From: a marine bacterium B5-7
GTDB lineage: Bacteria; Pseudomonadota; Gammaproteobacteria; Arenicellales; CAJQKF01
Direction: 5' to 3'
Assembly: GCA_021604525.1 (NCBI GenBank)
Contig: BQJD01000036.1
Span: 1 to 37,147 of the forward strand
DNA length: 37,147 bases
Both the position numbers and the translations under genes were made by a program. The notes beneath the pieces were generated by a model. That model saw nothing but the letters and a program-made list of their open reading frames with translations, searched no databases and was not told the origin of the DNA. Shown here piece after piece: positions 16,505 to 27,016 of this stretch (positions within the stretch are counted from its first letter, which is position 1; each line of letters opens with the position of its first letter).

Positions 16505-18097
16505 ATGCCCGACATTAACGGCGATCTGAAATCACTGCCAGACACCCCACCAACAACATGGAGGGCATTTGCTCATCCACGTGTCATCACCATGTTATTT
16601 CTCGGTCTGTCGGCCGGGATGCCGTTATTGCTCATATTCTCATCGTTGTCTCTCTGGTTGCGTGAAGCCGGTGTAGAACGTTCGGCAGTGACGTTTTTTA
16701 GCTGGGCGGCACTGGGTTATTCATTCAAGTTTGTCTGGGCACCATTGATTGACCGATTGCCGGTGCCGTTTTTAACTCGCCTCCTCGGCCGTCGGCGGGC
16801 GTGGATGCTGGTAGCACAGGCGGCGATTATCTGCGCCATGCTATGGATGTCCGTGACTGATCCAGCGACCGGAGACGCGGCCTTGACTACCATGGCTCTG
16901 GCCGCGGTGATGCTTGGCTTCTCATCAGCGACCCAGGATATTGTCGTCGATGCCTACCGGATTGAATCGGCCAGTGTCGATTTACAGGCACTGATGTCGT
17001 CAACCTATATCGCCGGTTATCGCATCGGCATGCTGGTGTCGGGAGCTGGCGCACTGGTGATTGCGAGTCGCTTTGGTTCCGAGATGGGAAGTTACGATTA
17101 CACGGCCTGGAAAATTACCTATATGTCCATGGCCGCGGTGATGCTGGTGGGTGTGTTGACCACCCTGGTCATTCGCGAACCGGAATCAAATCGTGGTCTC
17201 GACAATGGTCGCCCGGTTCGTGACTACATGGGTTTTGTTGCACTTTTTGCCTGTGCGGTGGCGGGTTTCATACTTTCATTCGTGATCAGTGGCGATACGG
17301 CGGCATCCTTGCGGGGTTCGCTCACCACGGCATTCAACAATGCGGTGCTTGCCGGATTGCTGGTCGAAACCGGTCGTCTGGCGCTGGCGCTGGCGACAGC
17401 GTTCATAGTTGGTCGAATTGTTATGCGATTTGGTATCGTAGATCGCGATATGGTAGTGGCCACCTATCTGGATCCGCTGCGGGATTTCTTTGCACGCTAT
17501 GGTTTCGCCCTGTCGCTGCTGCTACTGGCGCTGGTTGGGCTCTATCGGATTTCGGATATCGTGCTTGGCGTGATATCCAATGTGTTCTACCAGGATCTCG
17601 GATTTTCCAAGGAACAAATTGCGGCAGTGGTCAAAACCTTCGGCCTGATCATGACTATTGTTGGGGGGTTTTTAGGTGGCTTTCTATCGCTGCGTTACGG
17701 AGTGATGAAAATTCTCTTCGTCGGTGCTGTTTTGACGGTGGTAACCAATCTGTTTTTTATCGCCCTGGCGCGTGTTGGTAACGATTTGACGCTACTGTAT
17801 TTTGTCATCTCGGCAGATAACCTGACCGCGGGCTTGGCCAGTGCCGCCTTTGTCGCCTTTTTGTCGAGCCTCACCAATATCCGGTTTACCGCAGTTCAGT
17901 ATGCAATTTTCAGCTCCTTGATGACGTTGTTGCCGAAGGTTATCGGCGGCTATAGCGGCACCATGGTGGATGCCGTCGGCTATGAAAACTTCTTTATTAT
18001 TGCGGCAATGCTGGGCGTACCGGTGTTGGCACTGGTGTGGTTATCCGGGCGCTATCTCGATATTCGCCAGCGCGCCAGCGGTGAGACGGCTCAGTGA
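16505..18097 (+). CDS. ampG: AmpG-family muropeptide permease (MFS)
   Basis: 530 residues from ATG 16505; a TTG at 16493 is possible but has no better ribosome-binding site. AmpG imports anhydromuropeptides (GlcNAc-anhMurNAc peptides) from the periplasm for cell-wall recycling and indirectly controls beta-lactamase induction. The N-terminal LGLSAGMPLLLIFSSLSLWL, WAALGYSFKFVWAPLIDR and the RRRAWM loop are characteristic, as is FSSATQDIVVDAYRIE around 143-158. About 12-14 membrane segments are apparent. An extended middle loop (about 240-320) carries two additional helices, as in longer proteobacterial AmpG proteins. It appears to be monocistronic. Confidence 0.92.
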   Translation: MPDINGDLKSLPDTPPTTWRAFAHPRVITMLFLGLSAGMPLLLIFSSLSLWLREAGVERSAVTFFSWAALGYSFKFVWAPLIDRLPVPFLTRLLGRRRAWMLVAQAAIICAMLWMSVTDPATGDAALTTMALAAVMLGFSSATQDIVVDAYRIESASVDLQALMSSTYIAGYRIGMLVSGAGALVIASRFGSEMGSYDYTAWKITYMSMAAVMLVGVLTTLVIREPESNRGLDNGRPVRDYMGFVALFACAVAGFILSFVISGDTAASLRGSLTTAFNNAVLAGLLVETGRLALALATAFIVGRIVMRFGIVDRDMVVATYLDPLRDFFARYGFALSLLLLALVGLYRISDIVLGVISNVFYQDLGFSKEQIAAVVKTFGLIMTIVGGFLGGFLSLRYGVMKILFVGAVLTVVTNLFFIALARVGNDLTLLYFVISADNLTAGLASAAFVAFLSSLTNIRFTAVQYAIFSSLMTLLPKVIGGYSGTMVDAVGYENFFIIAAMLGVPVLALVWLSGRYLDIRQRASGETAQ

Positions 18098-18222
18098 CGG
18101 TTAAAATTGACGCTTTTGGTGGATGTAATTTGTGCGACAGGGAAATTCGGGCCTTGAACCGGCGGGGTCCCACGGCGGCGGGGCATGGAGTATAATCGCG
18201 CGCCCTTGACGACACTGAACCT

Positions 18223-18240
18223 GTCAGGTTGAAACCTGAC
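18223..18240 (+). terminator. Perfect palindromic hairpin between ampG and the FmdB gene
   Basis: gtcaggtt-ga-aacctgac is an 18-base palindrome that would fold as a 7-bp stem with a TGAA tetraloop, about 125 bases after the ampG stop. No T-tract follows, so a Rho-independent terminator is doubtful; an operator or leader hairpin is equally possible. Confidence 0.35.
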
Positions 18241-18348
18241 GCTCAACTACCATATTTTTAGTGATACCCGGCGCGATCAAATGTTGCGTCACGGTTACCG
18301 AAATAACCCAAGAACACATTACAAGGTCACCAGCGGGAGGCCGATACT

Positions 18349-18717
18349 ATGCCCATATACGAGTATGTTTGCACCGAGTGTGGTCATGAACTTGAAGCGC
18401 TGCAGAAAATGTCTGACGAGCGGCTGGTATTTTGCCCATCGTGCGGCGAAGACAAACTGAAAAAGAAGATTTCCGCAGCCGCTTTTCGCCTCAAAGGCAG
18501 TGGCTGGTACGAGACGGATTTCAAGAACAACGGCAAGAAACCGGCACCGAGTAAGGAAGGTGGCGGCGGTACTGGTAATACCGACAGCAAGTCAGATAGC
18601 TCGGCCAAATCGGAGAGCAAGTCCGATTCGTCCAGCAGCAAGAGCGGTAGCGACAGCACTTCGTCAAGCGGCAAGAGTGACGGCGGCGGCAAGGGCGGTT
18701 CCAGCGCGGCAGCGTGA
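18349..18717 (+). CDS. FmdB-family zinc-ribbon protein
   Basis: 122 residues, preceded by gggagg. The N-terminal ~70 residues are an FmdB-type regulatory zinc ribbon, with C8/C11 (CTEC) and C29/C32 (CPSC) binding zinc, and AAFRLKGSGWYETDFK (about 45-60) as the typical following motif. The last ~50 residues are a low-complexity Ser/Lys/Asp/Gly tail, probably disordered and common in this family. Its function is poorly known. An FmdB-type gene directly before aspS is a recurrent arrangement in gammaproteobacteria. Confidence 0.9.
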   Translation: MPIYEYVCTECGHELEALQKMSDERLVFCPSCGEDKLKKKISAAAFRLKGSGWYETDFKNNGKKPAPSKEGGGGTGNTDSKSDSSAKSESKSDSSSSKSGSDSTSSSGKSDGGGKGGSSAAA

Positions 18718-18979
18718 TTGTTCGCTTGAAGAAAAAGTCATGTAAATCAGGGAAATATCTTAATAAACTGTCGTTGCAAGCTTCGCCGAATCGAGGCGAT
18801 CTTGAATCTGGATATTTCAGGTTGCCTCACATGGCGCAGGCTTATGATCCGTTTTTATAAAGTATAAAACCCTGGGTGCTTGGATTCACCGTCAACACGA
18901 TATCTACAGTTTCCTTTAACCATTTTTCAACAATCCTGCCCTGACGACGATTCGCAGCGGGGCTTAAGCGGAGTCACGA

Positions 18980-20794
18980 ATGCGAACTAATCTTTGCGGC
19001 GATCTCGACAGTAGCCGAATTGGATCTACGGTCATCCTGTGCGGCTGGGTCAATCGACGCCGTGACCATGGTGGCGTGATCTTCATCGATCTGCGTGATC
19101 GCAGCGGTATTGCTCAAGTGGTTGCCGATCCGGACTATCCAGAGCCGTTTGCGGCCGCCGACAGTGTTCGCAGCGAATTCGTGATCAAGGTTACCGGCGT
19201 GGTTCGTGAACGACCTGAAGGCACACAAAACCCGGATCTCGCCACCGGCATGGTTGAAGTACTGGCGTCTTCCATCGAAGTACTGAACGCCTCGCGCCCA
19301 TTGCCATTTCAGATTGATGAAGCCGATGTTGGTGAGGCAGTACGCCTGACCAACCGTTTCCTCGATTTGCGCGGAGAACGTCTACAGGCAAATTTACGCC
19401 TGCGACATCGAATCGTGCGCTTCATGCGTCACTTTCTCGAGGCGGAAGATTTTGTCGAGATAGAAACACCGATCCTGACGCGGTCCACCCCAGAAGGTGC
19501 GCGCGATTACCTGGTGCCGAGCCGAACCCATCCCGGCAGTTTTTTCGCTTTGCCGCAGTCACCGCAATTGTTCAAGCAACTGCTGATGGTCTCCGGATTC
19601 GAACGCTACTACCAGATTGCCAGGTGTTTTCGAGACGAGGACCTGCGTGCCGACCGGCAACCGGAATTCACCCAACTTGACGTGGAGATGTCATTCGTCG
19701 ACGAGGCCGCTGTCACCGGGTTGATGGAAGACATGGTTCGTGGACTGTTTCGCGAGGTGATGGACGTCGATTTGCCCGATCCCTTTTTACGCATGACCTA
19801 CGCCGAGGCGATGCGGCGTTATGGCAGCGATCGTCCGGATCTTCGTATTTCGCTGGAGTTGGTCGATCTCAAGGACTTGATGGCGGACGTCGAGTTCAAG
19901 GTGTTCTCAGGGCCCGCCAACAGCGACGACGGCCGTGTTGCCGCGCTGCGACTGCCCGGCGGCAATAGCCTGAGCCGTCAGCAGATCGACAGTTACACCG
20001 AGTTCGTCAAGCTATACGGTGCCAAGGGTCTGGCCTATATAAAGGTCAACCGGGTCGCTGACGGACGTGACGGATTACAGTCTCCGATCCTCAAATTCCT
20101 GCCCGATAACGTGATTGAAGGCATTATCGAGCGCACCGGCATCGTCGACGGCGATTTGTTGTTCTTCGGCGCTGACCGCGCAAAAGTGGTTAACGAGGCG
20201 CTTGGCGCGCTGCGGGTCAAGCTCGGTAAGGATCTCGACATGATTGAAGGTGACTACCGGTTTGTCTGGATCGAGGACTTTCCCCTGGTCGAATACGATG
20301 AGACAGAAAAGCGCTGGCAGGCGCTTCATCATCCGTTTACCGCACCGGCTCCGGATCAGGTCGAGCAACTTGAAAATAATCCCGGTGCAGTGCTGTCGCG
20401 AGCCTATGATCTGGTGATGAATGGTACTGAACTTGGCGGTGGCTCGATTCGTATTCATCACCCCGATCTGCAGCGCCGGGTACTGGATGTGCTTAATATC
20501 GACGCAGACGAAGCGGAGCGGAAGTTCGGGTTTCTGTTGCGCGCTCTCGATTACGGCGCGCCGCCACACGGCGGCATTGCATTCGGCATCGATCGAATGG
20601 TGGCGATGATGAGTGGTTCCGACTCCATCCGTGACGTCATAGCTTTCCCGAAAACGCAAAAAGCCTCGTGCCTGTTAACTGAGGCGCCGGGCGATGTGGA
20701 TGACCGTCAGCTTCGCGAATTGGGAATTCGATTGCGCCAGGGTGTCAAGGAAGCGGTTAAGAACAGCGCATCCAGTGAAAGTGGAGAAGATTGA
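18980..20794 (+). CDS. aspS: Aspartyl-tRNA synthetase
   Basis: 604 residues (bacterial norm about 590-600), ATG 18980 with gcggag upstream. It charges tRNA-Asp with aspartate. The N-terminal OB-fold anticodon-binding domain starts [23 protein letters not shown]. Class II motif 1 surrounds [15 protein letters not shown], motif 2 is [23 protein letters not shown] (split in place by the aspartate-binding loop), and motif 3 is GIAFGIDRM near the C-terminus. The inserted GAD domain of bacterial AspRS lies around 290-420. It starts the conserved gene block aspS-nudB-yebC-ruvCAB. Confidence 0.98.
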   Translation: MRTNLCGDLDSSRIGSTVILCGWVNRRRDHGGVIFIDLRDRSGIAQVVADPDYPEPFAAADSVRSEFVIKVTGVVRERPEGTQNPDLATGMVEVLASSIEVLNASRPLPFQIDEADVGEAVRLTNRFLDLRGERLQANLRLRHRIVRFMRHFLEAEDFVEIETPILTRSTPEGARDYLVPSRTHPGSFFALPQSPQLFKQLLMVSGFERYYQIARCFRDEDLRADRQPEFTQLDVEMSFVDEAAVTGLMEDMVRGLFREVMDVDLPDPFLRMTYAEAMRRYGSDRPDLRISLELVDLKDLMADVEFKVFSGPANSDDGRVAALRLPGGNSLSRQQIDSYTEFVKLYGAKGLAYIKVNRVADGRDGLQSPILKFLPDNVIEGIIERTGIVDGDLLFFGADRAKVVNEALGALRVKLGKDLDMIEGDYRFVWIEDFPLVEYDETEKRWQALHHPFTAPAPDQVEQLENNPGAVLSRAYDLVMNGTELGGGSIRIHHPDLQRRVLDVLNIDADEAERKFGFLLRALDYGAPPHGGIAFGIDRMVAMMSGSDSIRDVIAFPKTQKASCLLTEAPGDVDDRQLRELGIRLRQGVKEAVKNSASSESGED

Positions 20795-21284
20795 AACGTC
20801 GGCTGATCCAATACAAAAAGTACCTGGTGAGGGTCGGCGCCGGCCTGAGTCGGTGCTGGTCGTGGTCATTGACTCAGACAACCGGATTTTATTGCTGAAA
20901 AGGCAGGATCTTGGCTTTTGGCAATCAATCACCGGATCGCTCAAAGACCTTGAATATAGTGCTGTTGAGGCGGCGATCCGCGAAATGGCGGAGGAAACTG
21001 CCATTCGCATCGACTCAAGCCATCTGATTGACCATGGCGTGAGCTATTGCTTTCGCATACATTCTGCTCTCGCCTGGCGATTTGCCGACGGGGTCACACA
21101 CAACACGGAGCATTTGTTCGAAGTTCGGGTAAAACCCGGTCAGCCGATTGAGATAAATCCTGATGAACATGTCGACTGGCAATGGTGCGACGCAGCGCAG
21201 GCGCTTGAGCTGGCGTGGTCGTGGAGTAACCGAATGGCGATTCGTCATGTAACCCGAAACGCTTGCAGCTTGGCCACTACTTGA
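20775..21284 (+). CDS. nudB: Dihydroneopterin triphosphate diphosphatase (Nudix family)
   Basis: About 169 residues. No ATG fits; GTG 20775 (or GTG 20781) gives the expected N-terminus shortly before [12 protein letters not shown] and overlaps the end of aspS by 20 bases. The frame is open further upstream, but there it runs inside aspS. The Nudix box starts at GSLKDLE and ends with REMAEET, matching GX5EX7REUXEE. Further NudB-like features are [15 protein letters not shown] and a tryptophan-rich end (VDWQWC, AWSWSNR). The enzyme removes pyrophosphate from dihydroneopterin triphosphate in folate synthesis. Its position between aspS and yebC is typical. Confidence 0.9.
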   Translation: MKVEKIETSADPIQKVPGEGRRRPESVLVVVIDSDNRILLLKRQDLGFWQSITGSLKDLEYSAVEAAIREMAEETAIRIDSSHLIDHGVSYCFRIHSALAWRFADGVTHNTEHLFEVRVKPGQPIEINPDEHVDWQWCDAAQALELAWSWSNRMAIRHVTRNACSLATT

Positions 21285-21398
21285 GCCGATATTTGTTACC
21301 AATGCGTGCCTTGATGAAGGTTTTCAAAGCCAGCCTGATAGAATCGCGTCTCGATTGTTTTTATTTGTACGCTATAACTCGAATGTGCAGGAGTCATC

Positions 21399-22127
21399 AT
21401 GGCCGGTCATAGCAAATGGGCCAACATAAAATTTCGCAAGGCGGCACAGGACGCCAAGCGCGGCAAGCTGTTCACCAAGCTGATCCGTGAGATCACCGTG
21501 TCGGCGCGAACAGGTGGCGGCGATGCGGATGCCAATCCACGTCTTCGGACCGCCATCGACAAGGCGCTGGCGGCTAATATGACCCGGGATACCATCGATC
21601 GGGCAATACAACGCGGTGCCGGCGATCTGGATGGCGTCAATTACGAGGATGTGCGCTATGAGGGCTACGGGCCCGGCGGCATTGCCATTTTGGTGGACTG
21701 CGCCACCGACAATCGTAACCGTACGGTCAGTGAGGTACGTCACGCCTTCAACAAGTACGGCGGAAATCTGGGTACCGACGGATCAGTTGCCTATCTGTTT
21801 ACCAAAACGGGATTATTCGTATTCGCGCCGGATTGCGACGAAGACAAAATTATGGAAGAGGCGATAGCCGCAGGCGCTGAAGATGTCGAAGTCAACGACG
21901 ACGGCAGCGTCGAGGTGTTATCAACGCCGGAACAGTTCGAGTCGGTCAAGGGTGCATTCAAGGACGCTGGACTTATGGCCGATGTCGCCGAGATCGTTCA
22001 GCGACCCGCCACAGAAACAGAGCTTGCCGGCGAAGATGCGGATACCATTGAGAAGCTCATCGACATGCTCGAAGACCTCGACGATGTTCAGGAAGTCTAT
22101 ACCAATGCCGTCTTTAGCGACCGCTAG
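21399..22127 (+). CDS. yebC: YebC/PmpR (TACO1) family protein
   Basis: 242 residues, normal for the family. Starts [20 protein letters not shown], the highly conserved N-terminus, preceded by a caggag ribosome-binding site. Other signature stretches are [16 protein letters not shown] and [20 protein letters not shown]. Proteins of this family were annotated as DNA-binding regulators, and later work supports a role in translation of difficult proline-rich stretches. It lies 20 bases before ruvC and is probably co-transcribed with ruvCAB. Confidence 0.97.
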   Translation: MAGHSKWANIKFRKAAQDAKRGKLFTKLIREITVSARTGGGDADANPRLRTAIDKALAANMTRDTIDRAIQRGAGDLDGVNYEDVRYEGYGPGGIAILVDCATDNRNRTVSEVRHAFNKYGGNLGTDGSVAYLFTKTGLFVFAPDCDEDKIMEEAIAAGAEDVEVNDDGSVEVLSTPEQFESVKGAFKDAGLMADVAEIVQRPATETELAGEDADTIEKLIDMLEDLDDVQEVYTNAVFSDR

Positions 22128-22147
22128 AAACGAATGAAGGCGCGCGC

Positions 22148-22648
22148 ATGAAGGTGTTGGGCGTCGATCCGGGCTCGCGCATTACAGGACTCGGCATCGT
22201 GGAGTCCGATGGCGATCGACTGGTAATGCATTACGCTGCCAGTATCCGTGCTGGGCAGGGGGAGATTGGCGGTCGATTGAAAATTATTTTCGATGCCGTT
22301 GGCGATGCGGTGGAACGTTTTCGGCCGGATGTGGTGGCGGTGGAACAGGTCTTCATGGCCAGGAATCCGCATTCAGCGCTGATTTTGGGTCACGCCCGCG
22401 GCGCCGCGATTGCTGCTGCAGTGTGTCGTGATATGCCGATTGCCGAATATTCTGCCAAGCAGATCAAGCTGGCGGTGGTCGGTCAAGGCGGTGCTGACAA
22501 AGGGCAGGTACAGCACATGGTCAGAGTACTGCTATCCTTATCGAGTAATCCAACGGTCGATGCCGCCGATGCGCTGGCATGCGCTATTTGCCACATCAAC
22601 ATGCGCGAGGTGAAATCCAGGTTGGCGCTAAACGGAGTGGTTCAATGA
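22148..22648 (+). CDS. ruvC: Crossover junction endodeoxyribonuclease RuvC
   Basis: 166 residues (E. coli 173). RuvC resolves Holliday junctions by paired nicks. The catalytic acids of the RNase-H-like fold are visible: D7 (LGVDPGS), E66 (VAVEQVF), D138 and D141 (DAADALACAICH). The stop overlaps the ruvA start (ATGA, 22645-22648), so the two are translationally coupled. There is a good purine-rich site before ATG 22148. Confidence 0.97.
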   Translation: MKVLGVDPGSRITGLGIVESDGDRLVMHYAASIRAGQGEIGGRLKIIFDAVGDAVERFRPDVVAVEQVFMARNPHSALILGHARGAAIAAAVCRDMPIAEYSAKQIKLAVVGQGGADKGQVQHMVRVLLSLSSNPTVDAADALACAICHINMREVKSRLALNGVVQ

Positions 22649-23238
22649 TCGGTTATATCGAGGGGTTGCTTATGATCAAGCAACCGCCGCATTTGCTGAT
22701 AAATGTAAATGGCATCGGCTACGAGATTGAGGCGCCGATGACGGTATTCTACGACCTCCCTGCCAGTGGCGATAATGTAAGCCTGCACACCCATTTGCAG
22801 GTTCGCGAGGACGCCCACAAACTGTACGGTTTTGTGAGCATTCGTCAACGCGACCTGTTTCGTGCACTCTTGAAAGTTAACGGCGTCGGTCCGCGGGTTG
22901 CCTTGGCTATCCTCTCGGGGCTGTCCGTGCAGGCATTCGAGAGTTGCATAGCCGAGGGAGATATCGGACAGCTCACACGTGTTCCGGGTATCGGCCGGAA
23001 AACTGCCGAGCGGCTGCTGGTGGAGATGCGGGATCGTCTCGATGATCTTGGCGAGCCAGATTCAAGTGATCCATCAAGTCGTGACCACAGTGAACAGGAC
23101 GCCATTGGTGCATTGATCGCACTGGGTTATAAACAACCCGAGGCCATGCGCGCGGTTCGCGGCATTCGTGCCGCCGGCATGAGCAGCGAGGCGCTCATCA
23201 AAGAGGCGCTGGCTGCTCTGGCCACCGTCAAGGCGTGA
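22645..23238 (+). CDS. ruvA: Holliday junction branch migration protein RuvA
   Basis: 197 residues from ATG 22645, chosen because MIGYIEG is the invariant N-terminus and the codon overlaps the ruvC stop. RuvA tetramers hold the four-way junction and load RuvB. The OB-fold domain covers 1 to about 65. The helix-hairpin-helix pair is [16 protein letters not shown] and [17 protein letters not shown] charged linker leads to the C-terminal RuvB-contacting domain (about 150-197). ruvB starts 10 bases later. Confidence 0.97.
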   Translation: MIGYIEGLLMIKQPPHLLINVNGIGYEIEAPMTVFYDLPASGDNVSLHTHLQVREDAHKLYGFVSIRQRDLFRALLKVNGVGPRVALAILSGLSVQAFESCIAEGDIGQLTRVPGIGRKTAERLLVEMRDRLDDLGEPDSSDPSSRDHSEQDAIGALIALGYKQPEAMRAVRGIRAAGMSSEALIKEALAALATVKA

Positions 23239-23248
23239 GGCGGGCTCG

Positions 23249-24301
23249 ATGACAACTGAATTCGTGAATCGCCAGGGAGAGCCGGAATCCATAGAGGAAA
23301 TTACGCTCGACCGCAGCCTGCGGCCACCATCCCTTGAGGAGTTCATAGGCCAGCCGAAGACGCGTGAGCAGCTTGAAGTATTCATCGATGCGGCCAGACG
23401 TCGTGTCGAGGCACTCGATCATGTGCTGATTTTCGGCCCGCCGGGACTCGGCAAAACGACCCTGGCGCATATTATCGCCAATGAAATGGGCGCCAGGCTT
23501 CGGCAGACTTCCGGCCCGGTTCTTGAAAAAGCCGGCGATCTGGCCGCCATACTGACCAACTTGCAGCCAAACGACGTGCTGTTTGTCGACGAAATTCATC
23601 GCCTCAATCCGGCTATCGAAGAAATTCTGTACCCGGCCATGGAAGATTTTCAGATCGACATCATCATCGGCGAGGGTCCGGGCGCGCGTTCGGTCAAGCT
23701 CAATCTGCCACCCTTCACCCTGGTCGGTGCGACTACCCGCGCGGGGCTTCTGACATCGCCGCTTCGCGATCGCTTCGGGATCGTCCAGCGGCTCGAGTTT
23801 TATCAGCCTGAAGATCTCGCCCGTATTGTTCAACGCTCAGCCGATATTCTTGGCCTATCGACGGAAGAATCAGGTGTGATGGCGGTGGCGAAGCGTTCAC
23901 GCGGTACACCACGTATTGCCAACCGGCTGCTCCGACGCGTTCGTGATTTCGCCGAGGTTCGCAGCAATGGCTGTATCACCGACGAGTGCGCCAATAATGC
24001 CCTGGAAATGCTCGAGGTCGATGTCTACGGTCTCGACCTGCTTGATCGCAAGTTGCTCATGGCCATCATGGAAAAATTTGACGGCGGCCCGGTAGGTGTC
24101 GATAACCTCGCTGCGGCTATCGGTGAGGAACGCGGCACCATCGAAGATGTCATCGAGCCTTATCTGATTCAGCAGGGGTTTTTAATGCGCACGTCCCGTG
24201 GTCGTATCGCTACACGTACGGCCTGGCGGCATTTTGGTCTCAACATTCCGGAAGGCGTACCAACAGGACAAGCAGGGCTGTTTAACGATCCGGCTTCGTG
24301 A
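23249..24301 (+). CDS. ruvB: Holliday junction branch migration helicase RuvB
   Basis: 350 residues, a typical length. AAA+ motor of the RuvAB complex. Walker A is GPPGLGKT (63-70), Walker B with DEIHR is at 114-118, sensor 1 is GATTRAGLL, and the C-terminal winged-helix domain contains [17 protein letters not shown]. The N-terminal [11 protein letters not shown] is the conserved RuvB start region. Last of the ruvCAB set; the tol-pal genes follow. Confidence 0.98.
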   Translation: MTTEFVNRQGEPESIEEITLDRSLRPPSLEEFIGQPKTREQLEVFIDAARRRVEALDHVLIFGPPGLGKTTLAHIIANEMGARLRQTSGPVLEKAGDLAAILTNLQPNDVLFVDEIHRLNPAIEEILYPAMEDFQIDIIIGEGPGARSVKLNLPPFTLVGATTRAGLLTSPLRDRFGIVQRLEFYQPEDLARIVQRSADILGLSTEESGVMAVAKRSRGTPRIANRLLRRVRDFAEVRSNGCITDECANNALEMLEVDVYGLDLLDRKLLMAIMEKFDGGPVGVDNLAAAIGEERGTIEDVIEPYLIQQGFLMRTSRGRIATRTAWRHFGLNIPEGVPTGQAGLFNDPAS

Positions 24302-24349
24302 GTTCGAAAGTTAATCAGTTCCATTCAGGCTGCATTCAGACGACAGCGG

Positions 24350-24796
24350 TTGAAATCGTATTCTTGTAAGCACGTGTTAGATGAAACATACACATTTCGT
24401 TTTGCGGTACGCATCTATTACGAGGATACCGACGCGGCCGGCGTTGTATACTATGCCAACTATCTCAAGTTCACCGAGCGTGCTCGAAGCGAGTGGTTGC
24501 GTTCCATGGATATTGAGTTAGACGAACTGGCACGAAACGAAGGTGTATTGTTTCCGGTACGTTCCCTGACGGCGCGCTATGATCAACCGGCGCAACTGGG
24601 TGACCTGATCGATATCCACTGCCGACTCGACGCTATAGGTGTCGCCTCGATGACCCTGTCGCAGATGGTGACGCGGGGTGATGAGAGCCTGTTCCACGGC
24701 ACGGTAAAACTTGCCTGTGTGGACGCCCGAACTTTTCGACCCAAGCGACTTCCGTCCATCGTACTCAATAAATTAAATTCATGGAAAACGCAGTAG
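24350..24796 (+). CDS. ybgC: Tol-Pal-associated acyl-CoA thioesterase YbgC
   Basis: About 148 residues from TTG 24350; GTG 24374 is an alternative and neither has a strong ribosome-binding site. The hotdog core begins with RIYYEDTDAAGVVYYANYLK (21-40), with catalytic D28 in the DTDAAGVVYYANY signature, and FTERARSEWL follows. YbgC hydrolyses acyl-CoA or acyl-ACP thioesters and associates with phospholipid synthesis at the membrane. It is the usual first gene of the tol-pal operon and overlaps the tolQ start by 16 bases. Confidence 0.94.
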   Translation: MKSYSCKHVLDETYTFRFAVRIYYEDTDAAGVVYYANYLKFTERARSEWLRSMDIELDELARNEGVLFPVRSLTARYDQPAQLGDLIDIHCRLDAIGVASMTLSQMVTRGDESLFHGTVKLACVDARTFRPKRLPSIVLNKLNSWKTQ

Positions 24797-25500
24797 AAAT
24801 AAATGTCGGCAGCGATTCCCTGTCGATCATACACCTTGTATTGAACGCCAGTTTTCTGGTGCAGATCGTCATGCTGATCCTGTTGTTGGCATCGGTCGTC
24901 TCGTGGACGATGATATTCAACAAATGGAGCCTTTTTAAGACTCTAAGGAATGCGAGTGACGATTTTGAATCGGATTTCTGGTCCGGTGGCGAGCTGAGCC
25001 GGCTGTACCGGGAATGGTCGTCGGACGAGCGCCGAATGATCGGCATGGCCAACATATTTGTACCCGGTTATCGCGAATACAATCGGCTGTCGTCAAGCGT
25101 CGGTATTACCCGATCGGAACTGGTCGATGGCGTTCATCGGGCCATGCGTGTTGCGCTGACACGAGAAATCGAAATCCTTGAATCAAGTCTGTCTTTCCTT
25201 GCCACGGTGGGTTCAACGAGTCCCTATATCGGCCTGTTCGGCACTGTCTGGGGCATAATGAATTCATTCCGCTCCCTTGGCAGCATGCAGCATGTGACCA
25301 TCGCCACGGTGGCTCCCGGTATATCCGAGGCGCTTATTGCGACCGCCATGGGTTTGTTTGCGGCGATCCCGGCGGTTATCGCTTATAACCGTTTCAACAG
25401 TACATCGGAACAGCTCATCAGTCGCTACGAGGTATTTGTCGAAGAATTCCTGAGCATCGTTAACCGGCAGGCCGTGCCCAAGAACGGCGTGCGGGCATAA
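24781..25500 (+). CDS. tolQ: Tol-Pal system proton-channel subunit TolQ
   Basis: 239 residues (E. coli 230). Inner-membrane protein with three helices: about 20-43 (VQIVMLILLLASVVSW), and two near the C-terminal half around PYIGLFGTVWGIMNSF and the GLFAAIPAVIAYNRF region. TolQ with TolR forms the proton-driven motor that energises TolA. The conserved TVGSTSPYIGLFGTVWGIM block is diagnostic. The start lies inside the end of ybgC, indicating coupling. Confidence 0.97.
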   Translation: MENAVEINVGSDSLSIIHLVLNASFLVQIVMLILLLASVVSWTMIFNKWSLFKTLRNASDDFESDFWSGGELSRLYREWSSDERRMIGMANIFVPGYREYNRLSSSVGITRSELVDGVHRAMRVALTREIEILESSLSFLATVGSTSPYIGLFGTVWGIMNSFRSLGSMQHVTIATVAPGISEALIATAMGLFAAIPAVIAYNRFNSTSEQLISRYEVFVEEFLSIVNRQAVPKNGVRA

Positions 25501-25504
25501 AGAC

Positions 25505-25933
25505 ATGATCGTGGCATCGAGGCGGCGCGCAAAACGCCAGATGAGTGAAATAAACGTCGTGCCCTACATCGACGTGATGTTGGTATTGCTGATCATATTC
25601 ATGGTGACCGCACCGCTGCTCACTGAAGGCGTCAAGGTGGATTTACCCGTGGCGACATCCGAGCCGGTGGAAACCGAATCGGTCGAACCGTTCGTTCTGA
25701 CTGTAGACGCAAGTGGCCAGTATTTCATCAACGACGATGAAACGCCGGTGGAAAATCCGCGTGAAATCAGGATCAAGGCCGAGGCGGTGTTGCGCAATAA
25801 TGCCGATGTACCCTTTCTGGTGCGCGGCGATGGCGATGTTTCCTATCAGTCGGTCATCGAGGCCATCACATTATTACGCGATGCCGGGATTCCCAGCGTG
25901 GGTCTGGTCACCCGCGATCCGGGTACCAATTGA
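25505..25933 (+). CDS. tolR: Tol-Pal system protein TolR
   Basis: 142 residues, matching E. coli. One N-terminal membrane helix (about 20-42) contains the proton-carrying aspartate in VPYIDVMLVLLIIFMV (the D in YIDVML). The periplasmic domain follows, with FLVRGDGDVSYQSVI. It is the ExbD/TolR partner of TolQ. It starts a few bases after the tolQ stop. Confidence 0.97.
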   Translation: MIVASRRRAKRQMSEINVVPYIDVMLVLLIIFMVTAPLLTEGVKVDLPVATSEPVETESVEPFVLTVDASGQYFINDDETPVENPREIRIKAEAVLRNNADVPFLVRGDGDVSYQSVIEAITLLRDAGIPSVGLVTRDPGTN

Positions 25934-25939
25934 TCTGAC

Positions 25940-27013
25940 GTGCCTGGTAAACCAATCAAATGGCCTGTCAAAACACGCTCAGTGGTATTTGCCATCGTGG
26001 TGCATCTACTTGCGTTGTTAGCCATCGGCTTCAGTTTTAACATTCAGGAAAAAACCATCGCCAGCGGCGGGCCGCCAATCCCCGCGACCATTGTAACCGA
26101 AACGGAGCTTGCCCAGGAACTGGAACGAATTAATCAGCGTGAGGTCGAAAAACAGCAGGAGACCGAAAACCGCGAGGCTGAGCTTGAGAAAATTCGAGAA
26201 GAGGCGCGCCAACTCGAAGAACAGCGTATCGCTGAGCAGGAACGATTGAAGCAGGTCGAACAGGAACGAATCGCAGAAGAAAAGGCGAAAAAAGTCGCCG
26301 AACAAAAGCGTAAGGAAGAAGAACAAAAGACCCTGGAACTTGAGAAAAAGCGTAAGGCCGAACAAGAACGTCTGGATAAAATCGCACTCGAAAAGAAACG
26401 CCAGGAAGAAGAACTTCGTAAGGAAGAAGAACTGAAGCGTCAGCACGAAGAGGAAGAAGCGCGTAAACAGGCTGAAGCGGAACGCGAGAAACAGGAACAA
26501 GTCGAGAAACAGCGCAAGCAGGAAGAGGCGCGCAAAAAAGCGGAAGCAGAACAAAAGCGCAAGGAAGAAGAAGCACGTAAAAAGGCAGAAGAAGAACGCA
26601 AACGCAAGGCGGAGGAAGCCCGAATTGCCGCCGAGAAAGCGCGTAAGGCCGAGCAAGAACGTCTTCGCCTGGAAGAAGAGGAACGCATCCAGCAGGAAAT
26701 GGAGCGTGAACAGTTAAAGCGTGAGGCTGGAAATGCGCTCGGCAATATGGTTGGATTAATTCAGCAGAAAGTTATTCGCAACTGGATAAAACCGGAGAAT
26801 GTTCAACAAGGACTTTTTACAGTCATATCTGTTCGAGTGACTCGAAATGGAGCCGTGATTTCCGCCGACGTAGTGCGGTCCAGCGGCGATGAACGGTTCG
26901 ACAACTCGTCGATCCGAGCGATTCTTAAAGCATCGCCCTTGCCCATACCCACCGATCCGAAATATTATGAATTTATCAGTACGTTCAATTTCCGATTCCA
27001 TCCCGAAGGATAG
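25940..27013 (+). CDS. tolA: Tol-Pal system protein TolA
   Basis: 357 residues, GTG start 7 bases after tolR. An N-terminal membrane helix (about 13-34, VFAIVVHLLALLAIGF) includes the SVVFAIVVHLL element that contacts TolQR. A long charged Glu/Lys/Arg/Ala-rich helical domain covers about 50-265 and spans the periplasm. The C-terminal domain (about 270-357) holds the TonB-like fold that touches TolB and Pal (RVTRNGAVISADVVRSSGD). The whole is shorter than E. coli TolA (421), with the difference mainly in the helical domain. Confidence 0.95.
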   Translation: MPGKPIKWPVKTRSVVFAIVVHLLALLAIGFSFNIQEKTIASGGPPIPATIVTETELAQELERINQREVEKQQETENREAELEKIREEARQLEEQRIAEQERLKQVEQERIAEEKAKKVAEQKRKEEEQKTLELEKKRKAEQERLDKIALEKKRQEEELRKEEELKRQHEEEEARKQAEAEREKQEQVEKQRKQEEARKKAEAEQKRKEEEARKKAEEERKRKAEEARIAAEKARKAEQERLRLEEEERIQQEMEREQLKREAGNALGNMVGLIQQKVIRNWIKPENVQQGLFTVISVRVTRNGAVISADVVRSSGDERFDNSSIRAILKASPLPIPTDPKYYEFISTFNFRFHPEG

Positions 27014-27016
27014 TCA

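Noticed and set aside
20075-20659. 194-residue minus-strand frame within aspS
   Set aside because: Shadow of the clearly identified aspS; no start site or homology.
23228-23833. 201-residue minus-strand frame within ruvB
   Set aside because: Shadow of ruvB.
26018-26656. 212-residue Phe/Leu-rich minus-strand frame
   Set aside because: Antisense of the Lys/Glu-rich helical domain of tolA; Phe/Leu repeats are the expected reverse reading of AAG/GAA codons.
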